The notes under the pieces: generated by a model
Databases searched by the model: none
What the model was told of the DNA's origin: nothing
The model's input: only the letters and a program-made list of their open reading frames with translations
Shown here: positions 1-10,679 of the stretch, piece after piece
Layout: every line of letters starts with the position of its first letter
How positions within the stretch are numbered: position 1 is the stretch's first letter
Position numbers and translations under genes: made by a program
Assembly: GCA_022494885.1 (NCBI GenBank)
Contig: JAGVSM010002993.1
Location: 51,954 to 115,953 of the forward strand
From: Micrasema longulum
Taxonomy: Eukaryota > Arthropoda > Insecta > Trichoptera > Brachycentridae
DNA length: 64,000 nt
Direction of reading: 5' to 3'

Positions 1-241
1 CATTAGTGGAGTTTTTTTAGTAACAAATCCTAATATTGATATAGCTACCGTGGGCGCGCTTTGATACGATAAATCATTTGAATATATTTAATACTAAGTA
101 CTCAGACATTATTTACAATCATATTTTAACATTTCATGTGTTCAGAAAAAAACTTTTTATATCAGCTTAATTGAAATTGTATTGTTTATTGTCACCATTA
201 TAATAAAATTACCATTAAACATTAGTTAAAGACGACTCATT

Positions 242-500
242 ATCAACATCATTCCCCTTTTTTGCACCTAGTGGTGCATAGAGCATTGCATTGGTAAATG
301 AAATGCAGTATATTTTTATCATCTGTCACATAAAGATAAGATGATCAGTCTTACGCTCTAGGTACCAGTCCAGGAACAACGAAACATTGCACTTTGAACA
401 ACCTTTAAAATCGAAATTTCATATTCACCCTGCCAGGATTTGAAGCCAGAACTTCAAGAATGGTAAGTGAACACGCCAACTATTTCATAGCGAGGCGCAT
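242..500 (-). mobile_element. SINE-V copy (tRNA-Val-like SINE), full length but diverged
   Basis: On the - strand this reads as a decayed tRNA-like head, then the SINE-V body (TTCCTGGACTGGTACC, GTAAGACTGATCATCTTA) and a tail ending in GATGATG at 242. The head lies at about 430-500 and its B box has drifted (GCCAGGATTTGAAGCC on +). Shared body blocks with the copies at 2523, 10680 and 54262 place it in the family. It is non-coding and dead. Confidence 0.8.
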
Positions 501-960
501 TTATCCACACTCAATTTTTTATTTAGGATTTACACCTGAAAGTAACCACCGTTTCGGTTCTATTTCATAGATTCTGTATTTTTTTTATCTTAAGAAGCCT
601 AAAATCACTTTTATGTTCAAATCATACTATTTTCTATTTATTCGTACTTCCAACCTTTTTACTACTGTTAACAAATCGTTTTTTTCATATACCTTATTTA
701 TATCTACTGGACTGATAAAAAATAAGAAAATACTTTTCTCACAGATTTTGTCATTTGTTCCTTTTCGCTTTCTTAGAAAATAAGTCAAACTGAGAAGCTT
801 TCAGAAGCAAAATCAAATTAATTCCTGAACTCTGCACATTTGTTATTTTTTTTAATTAATCGAATTAATGTTGATTGTATGATTAATGTATTTTTAAAAA
901 GGTTCAAACAAAGCTTAAGAAACGGTTAATGGTATTTTAATAACTTAAGATTAAACAGTA
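501..960. other. AT-rich intronic filler
   Basis: Homopolymer-rich sequence with no ORF and no recognised repeat apart from short A/T runs. Confidence 0.6.
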
Positions 961-1104
961 TCGACGAATGTGTGGAAAATCAATGTATGAAGCTTACGGA
1001 TGATGAAATCAGGTTCACACAAATCTGAGGCAGATATATTATGTTATTGAAGAAAGTCTTTGCGACGGTTTTGTTATTTAGAACGAATGAATGACGAAAT
1101 AATA
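961..1104 (+). pseudogene. RTE-like family 1 fragment (C-terminal region)
   Basis: A 144-bp stretch lines up base for base with 50310-50455 of the better copy at 49619-50715. It shares CGACGAATGTGTGG, AAATCAATGTATGA, ATCTGAGGCAGATATA and GAACGAATGAATGACGA. It corresponds to the region linking the reverse-transcriptase thumb (RRMCGKSMY) to the WFGHVERM motif of the C-terminal domain. Stops and frameshifts interrupt every frame. It is too short and broken to appear as an ORF and was found by nucleotide similarity inside the window. Confidence 0.75.
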
Positions 1105-1160
1105 CTAATGTAGAATTTCATGGTAAATCACACATTTCTTTTGTGTAAACAATAAACTAA

Positions 1161-1512
1161 CACATTACAACACACATGAAAAACATTTTAGAGAAGATAA
1201 TATAGAAGTCTTGGCGTCTACAAGGCTTATGACCTGTCATTGGCTGGTATAAGTGGTCACTTTACACTCTGTGTATCAATCACCATTTTGCCTATATTTG
1301 AACATATATATATTCTTTAAATTCTTTCATTTGTCGATGTATGTGAAGTTAAAGACCTGAAACCGTTATTAATAGATACATCTTAAAGAATTATTTCACC
1401 TTTATACTAGGCGACGTCTGAATTTTTTTTATTTTTCAATGTCTATACTTCTTCGTTTGTCCAAATTTTTGTAGACACGGACTGGATTCAACTCCCGGGG
1501 GAGCTGTTAATT
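1161..1512 (+). repeat. Rep-A copy, complete monomer
   Basis: This contains the ordered Rep-A blocks: ACAACACACATGAA, GGCTTATGACCTGTCATTGG, TTTGCCTATATTTGAACAT, GTGAAGTTAAAGACCTGAAA, ACTAGGCGACGTCTGAA and TTTGTAGACACGGACTGGAT ending in GAGCTGTTAAT. It defines a unit of about 350-390 bp. No coding capacity is seen. Confidence 0.8.
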
Positions 1513-1799
1513 GTCATTGCTGGAAAAACACGTGCAAACTGACTAACGTATCGAAGTTGAAGATGAATTGTAAAGTTTGCTGTTTGCACAGGGGAAAATA
1601 AAATCAAATGCGAATTATTATTGAAAGAATAAAAAAATTAAAAATATATTAATTCATTTTTGAAATTATGAAGTAGGGTTTTAAAAATAAATTAGAATCA
1701 GTGCACTGATAAACGATGTAATAATCCGTAAGAGTTTATAAATATATTTTCAAGTAAAAAAAAATAAAATAAATATTGACAGATATTTGGGTTAAAAGT

Positions 1800-1958
1800 T
1801 TTTTGAACTGCAATATTTATTCGTTCCTGGATTGGCATGTGAAGTAAAAAACTGATCACCTCACTTTCATGTAACAGATGATTGCACTATGCTGCCTTTG
1901 GATTTTAAATGCAGTGGCCAATGCACCACTGGGTATGGAAAGGGAAATAATAATGATA
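1800..1958 (+). mobile_element. SINE-V 3' fragment
   Basis: The fragment starts in the SINE body (ATTCGTTCCTGGATTGGCA), runs through CTGATCACCTCACTTTCATG and ATGCACCACTGGGTATGG, and ends in AATAATAATGATA. The tRNA-like head is missing. Confidence 0.7.
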
Positions 1959-2522
1959 AATCTTACATCACAACCTGAACTGTCCATGTTCTTTTGTATT
2001 TTTCCATTACTGTTGTTGTGTCTCCCAAACATATTAAAAATAACGATGTAACCCTGTTTCCATTGTTACCACATTGGTAAATAAATTCAACCCAGAGTCA
2101 CGAAACAATATTTGATTTATCCACCCTGAGCAAGTTGGGAGCTAAGCATGCTGCTTCCTGAGGAACGATACAAAAACTATTCCGAAAAGTTCCAGCAACG
2201 AATGATAATCGATCAAACAGCTTTCTTTGAAAGTACTTCTCGTCGTGAGCTTGGAAACACTTGATGTAGTGTCCGGGGGGAAAAATATGCAGTAAACTGG
2301 GCAAGAGGGTTGACCATCTCATTGAATTTTCGATTATTATTAAAAACTAAAACGATTTATTTATTTATTGAACACTTTATATACCGGGCATATTGACTCG
2401 AATCAATTTTTTCCTATCTACCGAAATTGTTCAATTTGAGAATATAAATAGTAGGTACATGGACATATTGAAGGTATCTTAATATAGAATCTTATAATTT
2501 TGCACAAATATATACACTTTTT
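1959..2522. other. AT-rich filler with one unrecognised - strand frame
   Basis: A 74-codon frame lies on the - strand at 2098-2322. Its tail (FVAGTFRNSF then VPQEA) faintly resembles the C-terminal WNxLP zone of non-LTR reverse transcriptases, but the key residues are absent. I do not call it a gene. At 2350-2370 a TTATTTATTTATT run could be the 3' tail of an old - strand retroelement. Confidence 0.4.
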
Positions 2523-2765
2523 ATCATCATTATCATCATCATCATCATTTCTTTCCAGCTCCTAATGGTGCATAGGGCATTGGTACACCAATCGCAGCGT
2601 ATCATGATTATTTTTGTTACATGAAGGTAATATAATCAGTTTTATGTTTCAGGTACCAATCAAGGAACTATGAAATATTTTAGTGCAAAAACACCCTATT
2701 TAACAAATATTTCATATTAACCGTGTCGGGAATCGAAGCTGAGACCTCGTTAATGCGACCATTTA
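2523..2765 (-). mobile_element. SINE-V copy, nearly complete
   Basis: On the - strand it carries a tRNA-like head with a recognisable B box (GTCTCAGCTTCGATTCCCGA), the body TTCCTTGATTGGTACC, ATTATATTACCTTCATGTAAC and ACCAATGCCCTATGCACC, and an (ATG)n tail at 2523-2550. The A-box half at 2745-2765 is shortened. Confidence 0.85.
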
Positions 2766-3480
2766 TATAAATTTGTAGAGATTTTTTTTTTGTAGGGATT
2801 TATTATTTATCAACGCCCAATAGGCATTTTTAAGGACATGTGTAAACAAAGAAAATTATTTTAAAAGAAAGTTGAAAGACACAATGGTATAAAGTAGACT
2901 TGGTGGGAGAGGAAGCGGGAGAGAGATGTTCATTACTGACTTTAATTCAGTGATCTTATGAAAGAAGACCACTTGTTATCAAAGAAATCAAGACTGGCAT
3001 GTTTGTTGGCTGACCTCTAAATTCTGGGCATAGGGGAATGAAAACGATAGTTAGTTCTATGGTTATCGGCATAAAAAGTAAGATTTATCTGAGGTTTCTA
3101 GTTGGTCTTAAAAGTCGATGATAAACTAATTCAATACATTTCATTTCATTTATTTATTCATATATTTAGAACATTACAGAAAAAGACCCAATTCATTCTT
3201 AATACAATAATAGATCACAAATTACAGTAGATAGTTATGTTATTAAAATAATATAACAAAATGTAAAAAGAAAAATTAAAAGTTAGAAAGTGCTTTCCTA
3301 AGGTAAGGCCCACTGTCGTGAAATATGTCGACATCCGAGGCGATGCGATTAAGTAGCAAGATTGTTCTACCAACCGGCATAACCATTGGCAGGTTGGTTC
3401 TGCATCGCGGTAGGTAAAACAATCGATGCTGTCTTTGTCGAAGATAGTTATCTGTTCATAACAATTTACCCTCTTTACGC
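2766..3480. other. AT-rich filler; possible - strand retroelement 3' end
   Basis: No confident gene. A TTTCATTTCATTTATTTATTC run at 3140-3163 followed rightward by a GC-richer tract with a 94-codon - strand frame (3215-3499) could be the tail and C-terminus of an old non-LTR element. No family motif was recognised in the frame, so this remains a guess. Confidence 0.35.
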
Positions 3481-3672
3481 CAGCAATGGTACATAACACA
3501 CTTAAGTTTGTAATTCAAATGCAGCGTAGTTTAACAATCTGTTACGTTAATATAAGGGTATCAGCCTTACGCTTCAGATTCCAGTCCAGTAACAATGAAA
3601 TATTGCGGCTAAAAAATATTTTAAATTGATATTTCACGTCCACCTTACCAGGAATTGAACCCAGGTCAACTG
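3481..3672 (-). mobile_element. SINE-V copy, tail-truncated
   Basis: The body blocks (CTTACGCTTCAGATTCCAGT on +, then CAGTAACAATGAAATATT) and a B box (CCAGGAATTGAACCCAGG on +) are clear. The distal tail before 3481 is missing or replaced. Confidence 0.7.
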
Positions 3673-3722
3673 GATATGATCAATTTGAGTCCTATAGATA
3701 TATATTATAAAACAACAACAAC

Positions 3723-4409
3723 AAACCATCACGCCGTTTCCGTGTAGGGGCAGTCAGAGAGGACAGAACGCCAAATCACTCTGTTTTTACATACAGACCT
3801 CGCTCCCTCTACATTCATGCATCTTCTCATGCACACACGCCGATTATTTCTACTCTTGACATGTCCATCTTCAAGTATTTGATGGATTTGATCGTGCCAT
3901 ATCTTTCTCGGTCTTCCTCGTTTTCTGCATCCATCAACATTCGCATCGTAGATCCTTCTAGCTGTTCTTTCGCTGTCCGTTCGCTCTCTATGTCCAAACC
4001 AAGGTAGCACCCCTTTCTTGATTCTGTCAATAATGCAAGTCTCAGCCTCGCATAGTTCACGGATCTCGACATTTTTCACGAACAGCATTTAACCTACTTT
4101 CACAATTATTTTTCCAATTGCATACTTCGCTCGCATACATAAAAGTTGGCTCTCATCTCATCATCCTTTTAATATCTTTATCAGTATTTCCATCCCTAGT
4201 AAACACACTTACCAGATACACGAATTATTTTTCCTGATTCAGAACATCTCCGTTCACTCTAATCTCATATTTAGTTATATTTTTATCCCTTTTGAAAATC
4301 GTCACTTTCGATTTATCAACATTCATAAGCAAATCGTTTTTCTTGCATACATAGTAGACTTTTGTTACCAAGAATTGCAAGTCTTCATTCTGCTAACAAG
4401 AAGCACAGC
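3723..4409 (-). mobile_element. RTE-like family 1 insertion, 5'-truncated, with target-site duplication
   Basis: A dead non-LTR retrotransposon on the - strand. Reading from 4409 downward there is the end of the RT palm (LLMNVDKSKVT), a shortened thumb (VFTRDGNTDKD, then MYASEV), then a 119-codon C-terminal frame at 4088-3729 with the WFGH-like motif (here PWFGHRERT), KRGRPRKIWHDQI and a closing CMNVEGARSVCKNR block. These match, in order, the 49619-50715 copy. About 40 codons between RRV and VPTLM are missing, an internal deletion. The 3' tail is a short (GTT)n run at 3718-3730. The 11-bp sequence ATATTATAAAA stands on both sides (3712-3722 and 4410-4420), a clean TSD. Naming the clade RTE rests on the C-terminal domain and the microsatellite tail and is my inference. 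Confidence 0.85.
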
Positions 4410-4439
4410 ATATTATAAAATGTGTATTTAATGAACTAT

Positions 4440-4560
4440 GAGTGGGTCCAAATGTTTGCAGACAGGCTAGATTTGGCACAATGACAGATAATAAGCCTAG
4501 ACTTCCATATTCCTTTCTCGAAAATATTTTCCTTCTCTGTTGCAACAAATTTCGATGTAT
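4440..4560 (-). repeat. Rep-A fragment
   Basis: A reverse-oriented piece: GTCCAAATGTTTGCAGACAG, then GCCTAGACTTCCATATTCCT and TCTCTGTTGCAACAAATTT match the two ends of Rep-A. The middle is deleted. Confidence 0.6.
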
Positions 4561-5828
4561 TTTTTGAATTTATCTTTGTACGGTGTTTTATCTCTTTGTT
4601 ATTTGAAATCCCATTGTCCTTTGAATCAAGAGTTTCGGTTTTCTTGATAAAGTACCTTAATTAAAACAGAAATCTGAAAATAAACACCCAATGAATCAAT
4701 ATAATTATTTATATTCCCGATGAAGGGTTTTGACATCCTCCATTCGTATTATTTCCGAAATGGTTTCGCAGTTTGCGTAATTAGTGAGGCAGTTTAATCT
4801 TTTGTTATGAAGTACTTAATACCCATTTCTACCTGAAAGGAATTAATTCAAATTGAACTCAATGAAGTAAAATTATTTGTATAATTATGTAAACGAGATC
4901 ATTATTTACTTCAAGTAAAACTTTCAACAAACTTCCTGATTAGAAACTGTTATATGAAAGGTCGAGGTTATCGCGTTTGCTAAATTAGTATTGAGTTGTT
5001 GTTTTAGTTAAATAAAAAAAACTATCGCGTAAAAGTGATAAGCAAAATTATTTGGGTTGTAGTATTTATTTCTTGATAAAACTCCATGGTTATTTTGATA
5101 AAATGATTTAATTCGAGCGAACCAATGGCGTAGTTCAAATTAATCTAAAATAACTATATTACAAGTATTTCTTATTATGAGTACTCAATTCTCCCTTATA
5201 TTCATTTCAATGTATAAGATTTAAAGATCTTAGTTTTCTTGTTAAAAACCATCCCTACATCAAGTAGATAAAGTAACTAAGAAGTGGTTTTTAAATATTT
5301 TTTATTTGTTAATAGACTATCAAACCAAACAATTTTTTTTTCAATTGCTCTGCTGATTGGTAAAGTAGCTTCCCGGAAATCTATTTTATTCTTAATCTTT
5401 ATTCGAGTGAACCTGTGGCGTAGTTTAAATTAATCTAAAAAAACTATACTTTTTGAGAAACTTTGGCAAACAATTGAATGCTCTAATTTTTACCGCGAAA
5501 AAAAAACATTTTTTATATCCAATTTCCCGTAGCACTGAATTTCTTCATTTGTATGTAGGTATTGATAGTATTTTTCGAGAGCCTTAACTACGTTTGTCTA
5601 TTTTGCAACAATATAGATATTAAGTTATTAACAGAACTTAAAACCGGGTGGTTTAAGAAATTACACATTATGTAATGCTGACTTATGGCAGTGTTTGAAC
5701 ATTCCATTTTTTTTTTAAATTCATTCATTCTTTACATGACATCACCTTTTCGATGTCTCATGTATTTAATAGATAAAAATAAAAATAAAAATTAGATAAA
5801 AATAATATTTGCGTGCTTATGATTGTCC
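4561..5828. repeat. AT-rich tract containing Rep-E direct repeats
   Basis: No gene. A 46-bp block (TTCGAGCGAACC, GGCGTAGTTCAAATTAATCT, ending AACTAT) at about 5112-5157 recurs at 5402-5448. TTTCCCGTAGCACTGAATTTC at about 5521 recurs as TTTCCCGTGGCACTGAACTTC near 22391. The TTGATAAAACTCCATGGTTA block near 5072 recurs near 22169. This indicates an unnamed dispersed repeat, called Rep-E here. Confidence 0.55.
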
Positions 5829-5975
5829 CAAATATTTAATTTTGAGGGCCATTTTTAACGAGTTGTAAATAACTCACTATTAGAAAATAGAATCAAGTTG
5901 GGGTAGAGTGGGATTCGAATCCACAGACCTTTGGTCCGTGAGTCCGAGACACTAGCCACAGGACCACAACCCGAT
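5829..5975 (-). mobile_element. SINE-B copy
   Basis: On the - strand: ATCGGGTTGTGGTCC, GTGGCTAGTGTCTCGGACTC (A-box side), GTGGATTCGAATCCCACTC (B box), CTACCCCAACTTGATTC, then GAGTTATTTACAACTCGTTA. The same layout recurs at 23288, 32035, 43033 and 45362. The head is tRNA-derived but does not fold as an intact tRNA gene. Confidence 0.8.
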
Positions 5976-7354
5976 AGTCAATATTTTCAAGCCTGTAGGC
6001 TGTTTCCCGATGCCGTATGCTTTATTTGGGGAGCAGAGTTTTTTTGCTTGTTGATGAAAATAAAACATTCAAAGAGTGAAAACGCACGTTCTCTTAAATA
6101 GTGTGGTGAAATTACAAAGAGAGAATTATGAAAGTAATATAGAGACTAAAACAGCCATGATTGAGGATTAAGAAAGAATATCTAATAAGGTTTTTCTTAA
6201 CAAAGTGAAAATATTAGAAAGAGGAAAAAAGAGGTCTACATAAACGTAACGGTAGGTATGCATTTTAGCCAGTAGGCGTAGAGAAATGTTCAAGAGAAAA
6301 ATAAAAGGTAATTAAAAACCGTTACTCTCGACAACGGGGAAAGATCACGTTTTTTAAAAATATTTTTTAGTAATCTTTAAGGGTCTGTGAAATACTGTCG
6401 AGCAAAACAATTTTTCGCTCCCTGTTAGAAGCATAAATTACATAAAATAGAAACATAAAAATAATTTTTAAAATTGTAATTTTGAATTCCCGCAAAAACT
6501 ATCATTGCGTTGGCCACGCCCCTAATACGTCACGATTCGTGTTAATTTTGAACTTTGTTCCTAAGGGGCTCAAGTTTTTATAGAACATCATCACTTGACG
6601 TCACAATTATCAATGCCAAACACGTCGCGTTTTTCTAGTGACATGTTTTAAAAATAAATATTATGTACAAAAAAATTTCTAAGAAAAATCCACGTTGATT
6701 TAGAAATTGATATTAATTATTCTAATTCCAATTCACATACATTCATTTCTATTCGTAGTATGTGATATTTCCCTATTGAACCTGATTTATTTTCATTATT
6801 ATTTTTTGTAAATTGTCTTCTTTGGAATTTAATTATTTATTTTTTATATTGTGTTTCTCTGGATCGTTATTTTACTGTATCACATATCATTGTAATTAAG
6901 TTTTTTGTTTATTTTTCCATACTTACATTTACAAAGAACTTTTGTTAAAATAATACAATTTAAAATTAAGCTAATTAATATGACCATTATTTTTTAACTA
7001 TGGCTTGACACGGGCACGGCCTAAAAAGCCTTAAAAAGTGCATTGGTATTTAAACGAGTGCAATTCTGGATGAATAAATAAATAAAATAAAATAAAAATA
7101 ATTAATGTTCATTTTAAAATAATTTATTATATCATGATTAATGTAAATATAACATTTTTTTCTATATCGTTTATAAGGACTTTGCAAGAGGGTTAAAATA
7201 TATCATACTGTTTTTTAAAAAAATCGCACTTAATATACACAGGTCGAAAGGTATCTTAACAGTGACGTAGATTTCAATGGGGAGAGTGAAATTCAAGACG
7301 TTTGTTCTGTTTATGACCTGTTAAATTGATCACTGGGTCACAAGAACAATTCTC
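5976..7354. other. Intronic filler with a small GC-richer patch
   Basis: No gene seen. A patch at 6490-6640 holds CCACGCCC and the CRE palindrome TGACGTCA (about 6597-6604). A TGAATAAATAAATAAAATAAA run near 7069-7090, preceded by GGCACGGCCTAAAAAGCC, looks like the 3' tail of an old + strand retroelement. Neither is certain. Confidence 0.45.
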
Positions 7355-7580
7355 ATCATCATAATACCTTTTCCACTCCCGCAATGCATAGTGCTTAGCA
7401 ACGGTAGCCGTCGTTTAAAATAGGGTTAAATGTCTTGCGCTTCAGATGTGAGTGTAGCACCATTTAAATTTTGCAGTTTTGCCGCCTTTTAGAATCAACA
7501 TTTTTAGTCGCTCCTACCAATAATCGAACCTGGAACCCTGAGAACGGTAAACGGGCGCGCTTACCACTACACTTGGTGGC
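7355..7580 (-). mobile_element. SINE-V copy, diverged
   Basis: Begins with a CATCATCAT tail and ends in a tRNA-like head (CCAATAATCGAACCTGGAACC on +, then CGCGCTTACCACTACAC). The body is more diverged than in the other copies, which suggests greater age. Confidence 0.75.
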
Positions 7581-7654
7581 AAAATTATTTATAAAAAAAA
7601 CGCTTATTTGGGATTCTAATTATTTTTCACGCACCATTTATTTGACCATTCTAT

Positions 7655-8290
7655 CTATTACAATTTTTGAGTTTGTCCAAACGTTTGTAGACAAAATACT
7701 GGATTTCACCACCTTGGGAGTCATTAAGATTAAGAAATTACAACAGGGATGGAGAATACCTTAAATTAGGAAATATGGAAGTCTAGGCATTTACAGGGCT
7801 TATGACCTGTCATTGGCTGGTTAAAGTAGCCACTTTACACATTGTGTAACATTCACCATTTTGCCTATGTTTGAACAAACATATTTCTTCAATTCTTCCA
7901 TTTGTTGATTTTAGTGAAGTTAAAGAGCTGAAACCTTTATTGTTGTAAAGAGATTCATCTGACTGAATTATTGCACATACTAGGCAACGCCTTAAAGCAA
8001 TTTTCCAATTTTTAAACTTCTTCTTGGACCAGTATGTCAAATAACTCAGTCAGATGAATCTCTTCACAACAATAAAGGTTTCAGCTCTTAAACTTCACTA
8101 AAATCAACAAATGGAAGAATTGAAGAAATTTGTATGTTTAAACATAGGCAAAATAGTGAATGTTACACAGTGTGTATAGTGGCCACTTAAACCAGCCAAT
8201 GACAGGTCATAAGCCCTGTAAATGCCTAGACTTCCATATTTCCTTATTTGAGGTATTTTCCATCCCTGTTGTAATTTGTTAATCATTCTA
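7655..8290. repeat. Head-to-head pair of Rep-A copies (large inverted repeat)
   Basis: The + oriented copy runs 7667-7975 (GTTTGTCCAAACGTTTGTAG; GGCTTATGACCTGTCATTGG; AAGAGCTGAAACCTTTATTG). After a spacer of about 70 bp the - oriented copy runs 8045-8285 (ACAATAAAGGTTTCAGCTCT; CCAATGACAGGTCATAAGCC; CCATCCCTGTTGTAATTTG). The arms can pair over more than 200 bp. The short frames here (7471-7764, 7810-8040, 8104-8310) are chance frames in the repeat. Confidence 0.85.
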
Positions 8291-8344
8291 TCTATGTTTA
8301 AACTTTCCATATTAGAAGAAAAATTCAGTTAAAAACTCTGAAAT

Positions 8345-8568
8345 CGAGTAGAGTTAAGTCCGTCTCGTTATGAAGTTGTTGACGGGTGTTCCTACCATGA
8401 GGACCTGAGTTTAATATCTGGCAAAGTGGACGTGAATAATTGATTATGTATTTGTTTAATCTGCATGTTTTATTGTTCCTGGACTGGCACCTAAAACGTA
8501 AGACTGATCACCTTACAATTATGTAACGTATGATCAAAATACTCAGGATTTGGTTTACTAATGCAAGC
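8345..8568 (+). mobile_element. SINE-V copy, decayed head
   Basis: Head remnant GGGTGTTCCTACCATGAGGA then the body TTCCTGGACTGGCACCTAAA, CGTAAGACTGATCACCTTAC and TGTAACGTATGATCAAAATAC. The distal tail is lost where the next element joins. Confidence 0.75.
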
Positions 8569-8680
8569 AATGGAACCAATTGCCTTCACACTTGCGAATC
8601 ATCGACAGTCCCGTCCCTGTCAGTTCAGATCTCAACTAAAATCTCACTTCTTTCGTTTATCATACCATTTTTTTTATTTT
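8569..8680 (+). pseudogene. CR1/L2-like reverse transcriptase C-terminal fragment
   Basis: The nucleotides GGAACCAATTGCCTTCACAC through TCTCACTTCTTTCGTTTATC match the reverse complement of about 18822-18905, the C-terminus of a - strand CR1/L2-like relic. In the + frame the end reads CQFRSQLKSHFFRLSY, against the FQLKSHFLRLSY of the other copy. Only about 35 codons survive, directly joined to a SINE-V. Confidence 0.7.
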
Positions 8681-9689
8681 TTATTTTTTGTTTTTTTTAC
8701 AATATACGAGTATATAAGAGGTAAAACAGAGTATTCAAAAAAATAAAAGATAATTACAAAACAATGAAATACATAATATGAATAGTAAAAATAGTAAACA
8801 AAAAAATCCCACAAAGGCGTGGGCCTGTTCGTAGGTATACAAGAAAATGAAAATAAATTTTTGACAATAATAAATAGACAGTTATAATATTTTTGTGTAA
8901 CATAATAAAGAGAAAATAAAATATTCTGTAAAAGATCACGTGGTATTTTTATTATAGTAATTAAAAAAGGAAATAAAAAATATTTGAAAAAACATTTAAA
9001 TATTTCTTATTATTAAAGACAACAAAATATATCATAGAAAAAAAGAATTCATATCTTTAGTGTGAATTCAGGTTAGTGCGTGTTTTTTAAAAGAAGGAAA
9101 ATTTTGAAAGTTTGAAATCAATGAAATATTATCAGTTAAAAAACAATTAAACATTTTTGGGCCTATAAAATATGCATGTCTCTGTGCGAGCTTTGTTTTA
9201 CAATGTGGTACTTCTAACACACGATTCCTCCCTTTGATTGCTTACACGTAGTATTGAGACAAATTATGTTTTAATTTTAGTGAATCAAATTTTTTAAGAA
9301 ATGTGTGTAATAAAAGTGTTCGTATGTGTAATTAAAACATCGCGTGATAAATTACTATGCGTTTTTTATAATTAATGAGTTTTCTTTGTTTTTTTTCTCT
9401 ATCAATCCATCAAACAATATTATTACAGAAATGAATTACTTGACTGTCAAAATTTCAATAAAATTACTTTTTTTTAATACAAAAGACATGCTCAATATCT
9501 TTTAGATCTTTTTTTCTAAATAGATAACTTCTTTAACAATTAAAAATAAACGTTTTTTCAATATCAGTTTTTGATTTTCATATTTTTTTCTTCATGCATG
9601 TCCGCTATCAGACGTTTTGGATTATGTTGGCCAAAATTACTTTATTTACGGCTGCCTGGTAAATTTCCACCGATAACACACATTCGTCT
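8681..9689. repeat. AT-rich tract with Rep-F copy at 8760-8900
   Basis: The segment with AACAAAAAAATCCCACAAAG, GTGGGCCTGTTCGTAGGTAT and ACAAGAAAATG matches, inverted, the insertion inside Rep-A at 14237-14420. It resembles a retroelement 3' end (Rep-F). The remainder is AT-rich with no gene. Confidence 0.5.
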
Positions 9690-10412
9690 AAGAGATAGCA
9701 TTTCAACCATGTTCTCTTGGCCCTTTTTTCACATCCTTCCTCTGCCAGTTCCATGATTCACTTCCATACATTAAGTGTCGGGACTAAAACTCCGTTGTAC
9801 ACTGCCAGTTTATCTTTGATTGACATATTCTCATTGAGAATTACTGTGCTAAGTGCGCCGTTTATTTTGTTGCCGCATTCACTCTTCTTTTAACATATTT
9901 TTCTACTCTTCCATCTCTTGAAAACATTACTTCCCAAATACACAAATTATTGTACTTGTTCAAAACATTCGTTGTTTAAACATTTATTTTGCAGTCAGCA
10001 ACCTCACTTCCCCTTTCAAATACCATCAATTTTGACTTACTTTCGTTCATCGCAAATTCGCTCTCCCGGCATACATCATTCATTCTAGAGACTATCTTTG
10101 CTGCTTGCCTACAGAACTGCATCGCATCATCAGCATTCAACAAGCAGCTTACTGAAAAATTATCAATTTTTGCTCCAATGCCCATTTATGCTATATTTTT
10201 CATGCAGTCGTCCATGTATAGATTAAACAACCATAGTGACATTACACATCCCCCTTTTGAGATCGCAAACCAAGATGTGAATCCCCCATCAACTCCTACA
10301 CACGCTGAACTCTCCTCATAGACAGAGGATACTGCACGTAGAAATTTATTGTTTACTCCATACTATTCCAACAAGCTCCACAATTTCATTCTATCTACTT
10401 CATCTTATTTAT
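9690..10412 (-). pseudogene. RTE-like family 1 reverse transcriptase relic
   Basis: On the - strand the sequence follows the 49619-50715 copy from its first bases (EYYGVNNKFLRAVSS-like) through GGFTSWFAISK, CLLNADDAMQF and AMNESKSKLMVFERG to the CRMCG-like zone near 9690. The catalytic box is NADD instead of YADD, so a core tyrosine is lost. The GVKQGCVMSP stretch has lost residues (KGGCVMS). A 69-codon open stretch survives at 10185-9976. The C-terminal WFGH domain is not present. The overlapping + strand frame (9989-10321) is an antisense shadow. It is dead and clearly older than the 49.6-kb copy. Confidence 0.85.
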
Positions 10413-10480
10413 TTATTTTTTAAACTTTTCGTACATAATTTTAATTGTGAATTAGCGGGTTTATTGCACACAATATTTCA
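10405..10480 (-). repeat. 3' end of retroelement family 5
   Basis: On the - strand this reads TGCAATAAACCCGCTAATTC then GTACGAAAAGTTTAAAAAAT and a TAAATAAATAAA tail. It matches the 3' ends at 33346-33425 and 37590-37660. Confidence 0.6.
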
Positions 10481-10679
10481 ATTTACTAAAAATACTATGC
10501 ATAATTGATGAATATTCAATGATAATTTCAAAAATTTTTAAATCGTTACCCATCAATCAAAATGTTCAATGAATTGACACTAATAAAATAACATTTTAAA
10601 TGCACGGTTGACTTTAAAATGTCTTCTGCGCGAATCACAATCTGCGCGATTGGTTTGCTTCACTCATGGTCACATGGTT

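Noticed and set aside
2098..2322. 74-codon - frame as an RT C-terminus
   Set aside because: Similarity to the WNxLP end of RT proteins is too weak and the key residues are missing.
9989..10321. 110-codon + strand frame
   Set aside because: Antisense shadow of the - strand RTE-like relic at 9690-10412.
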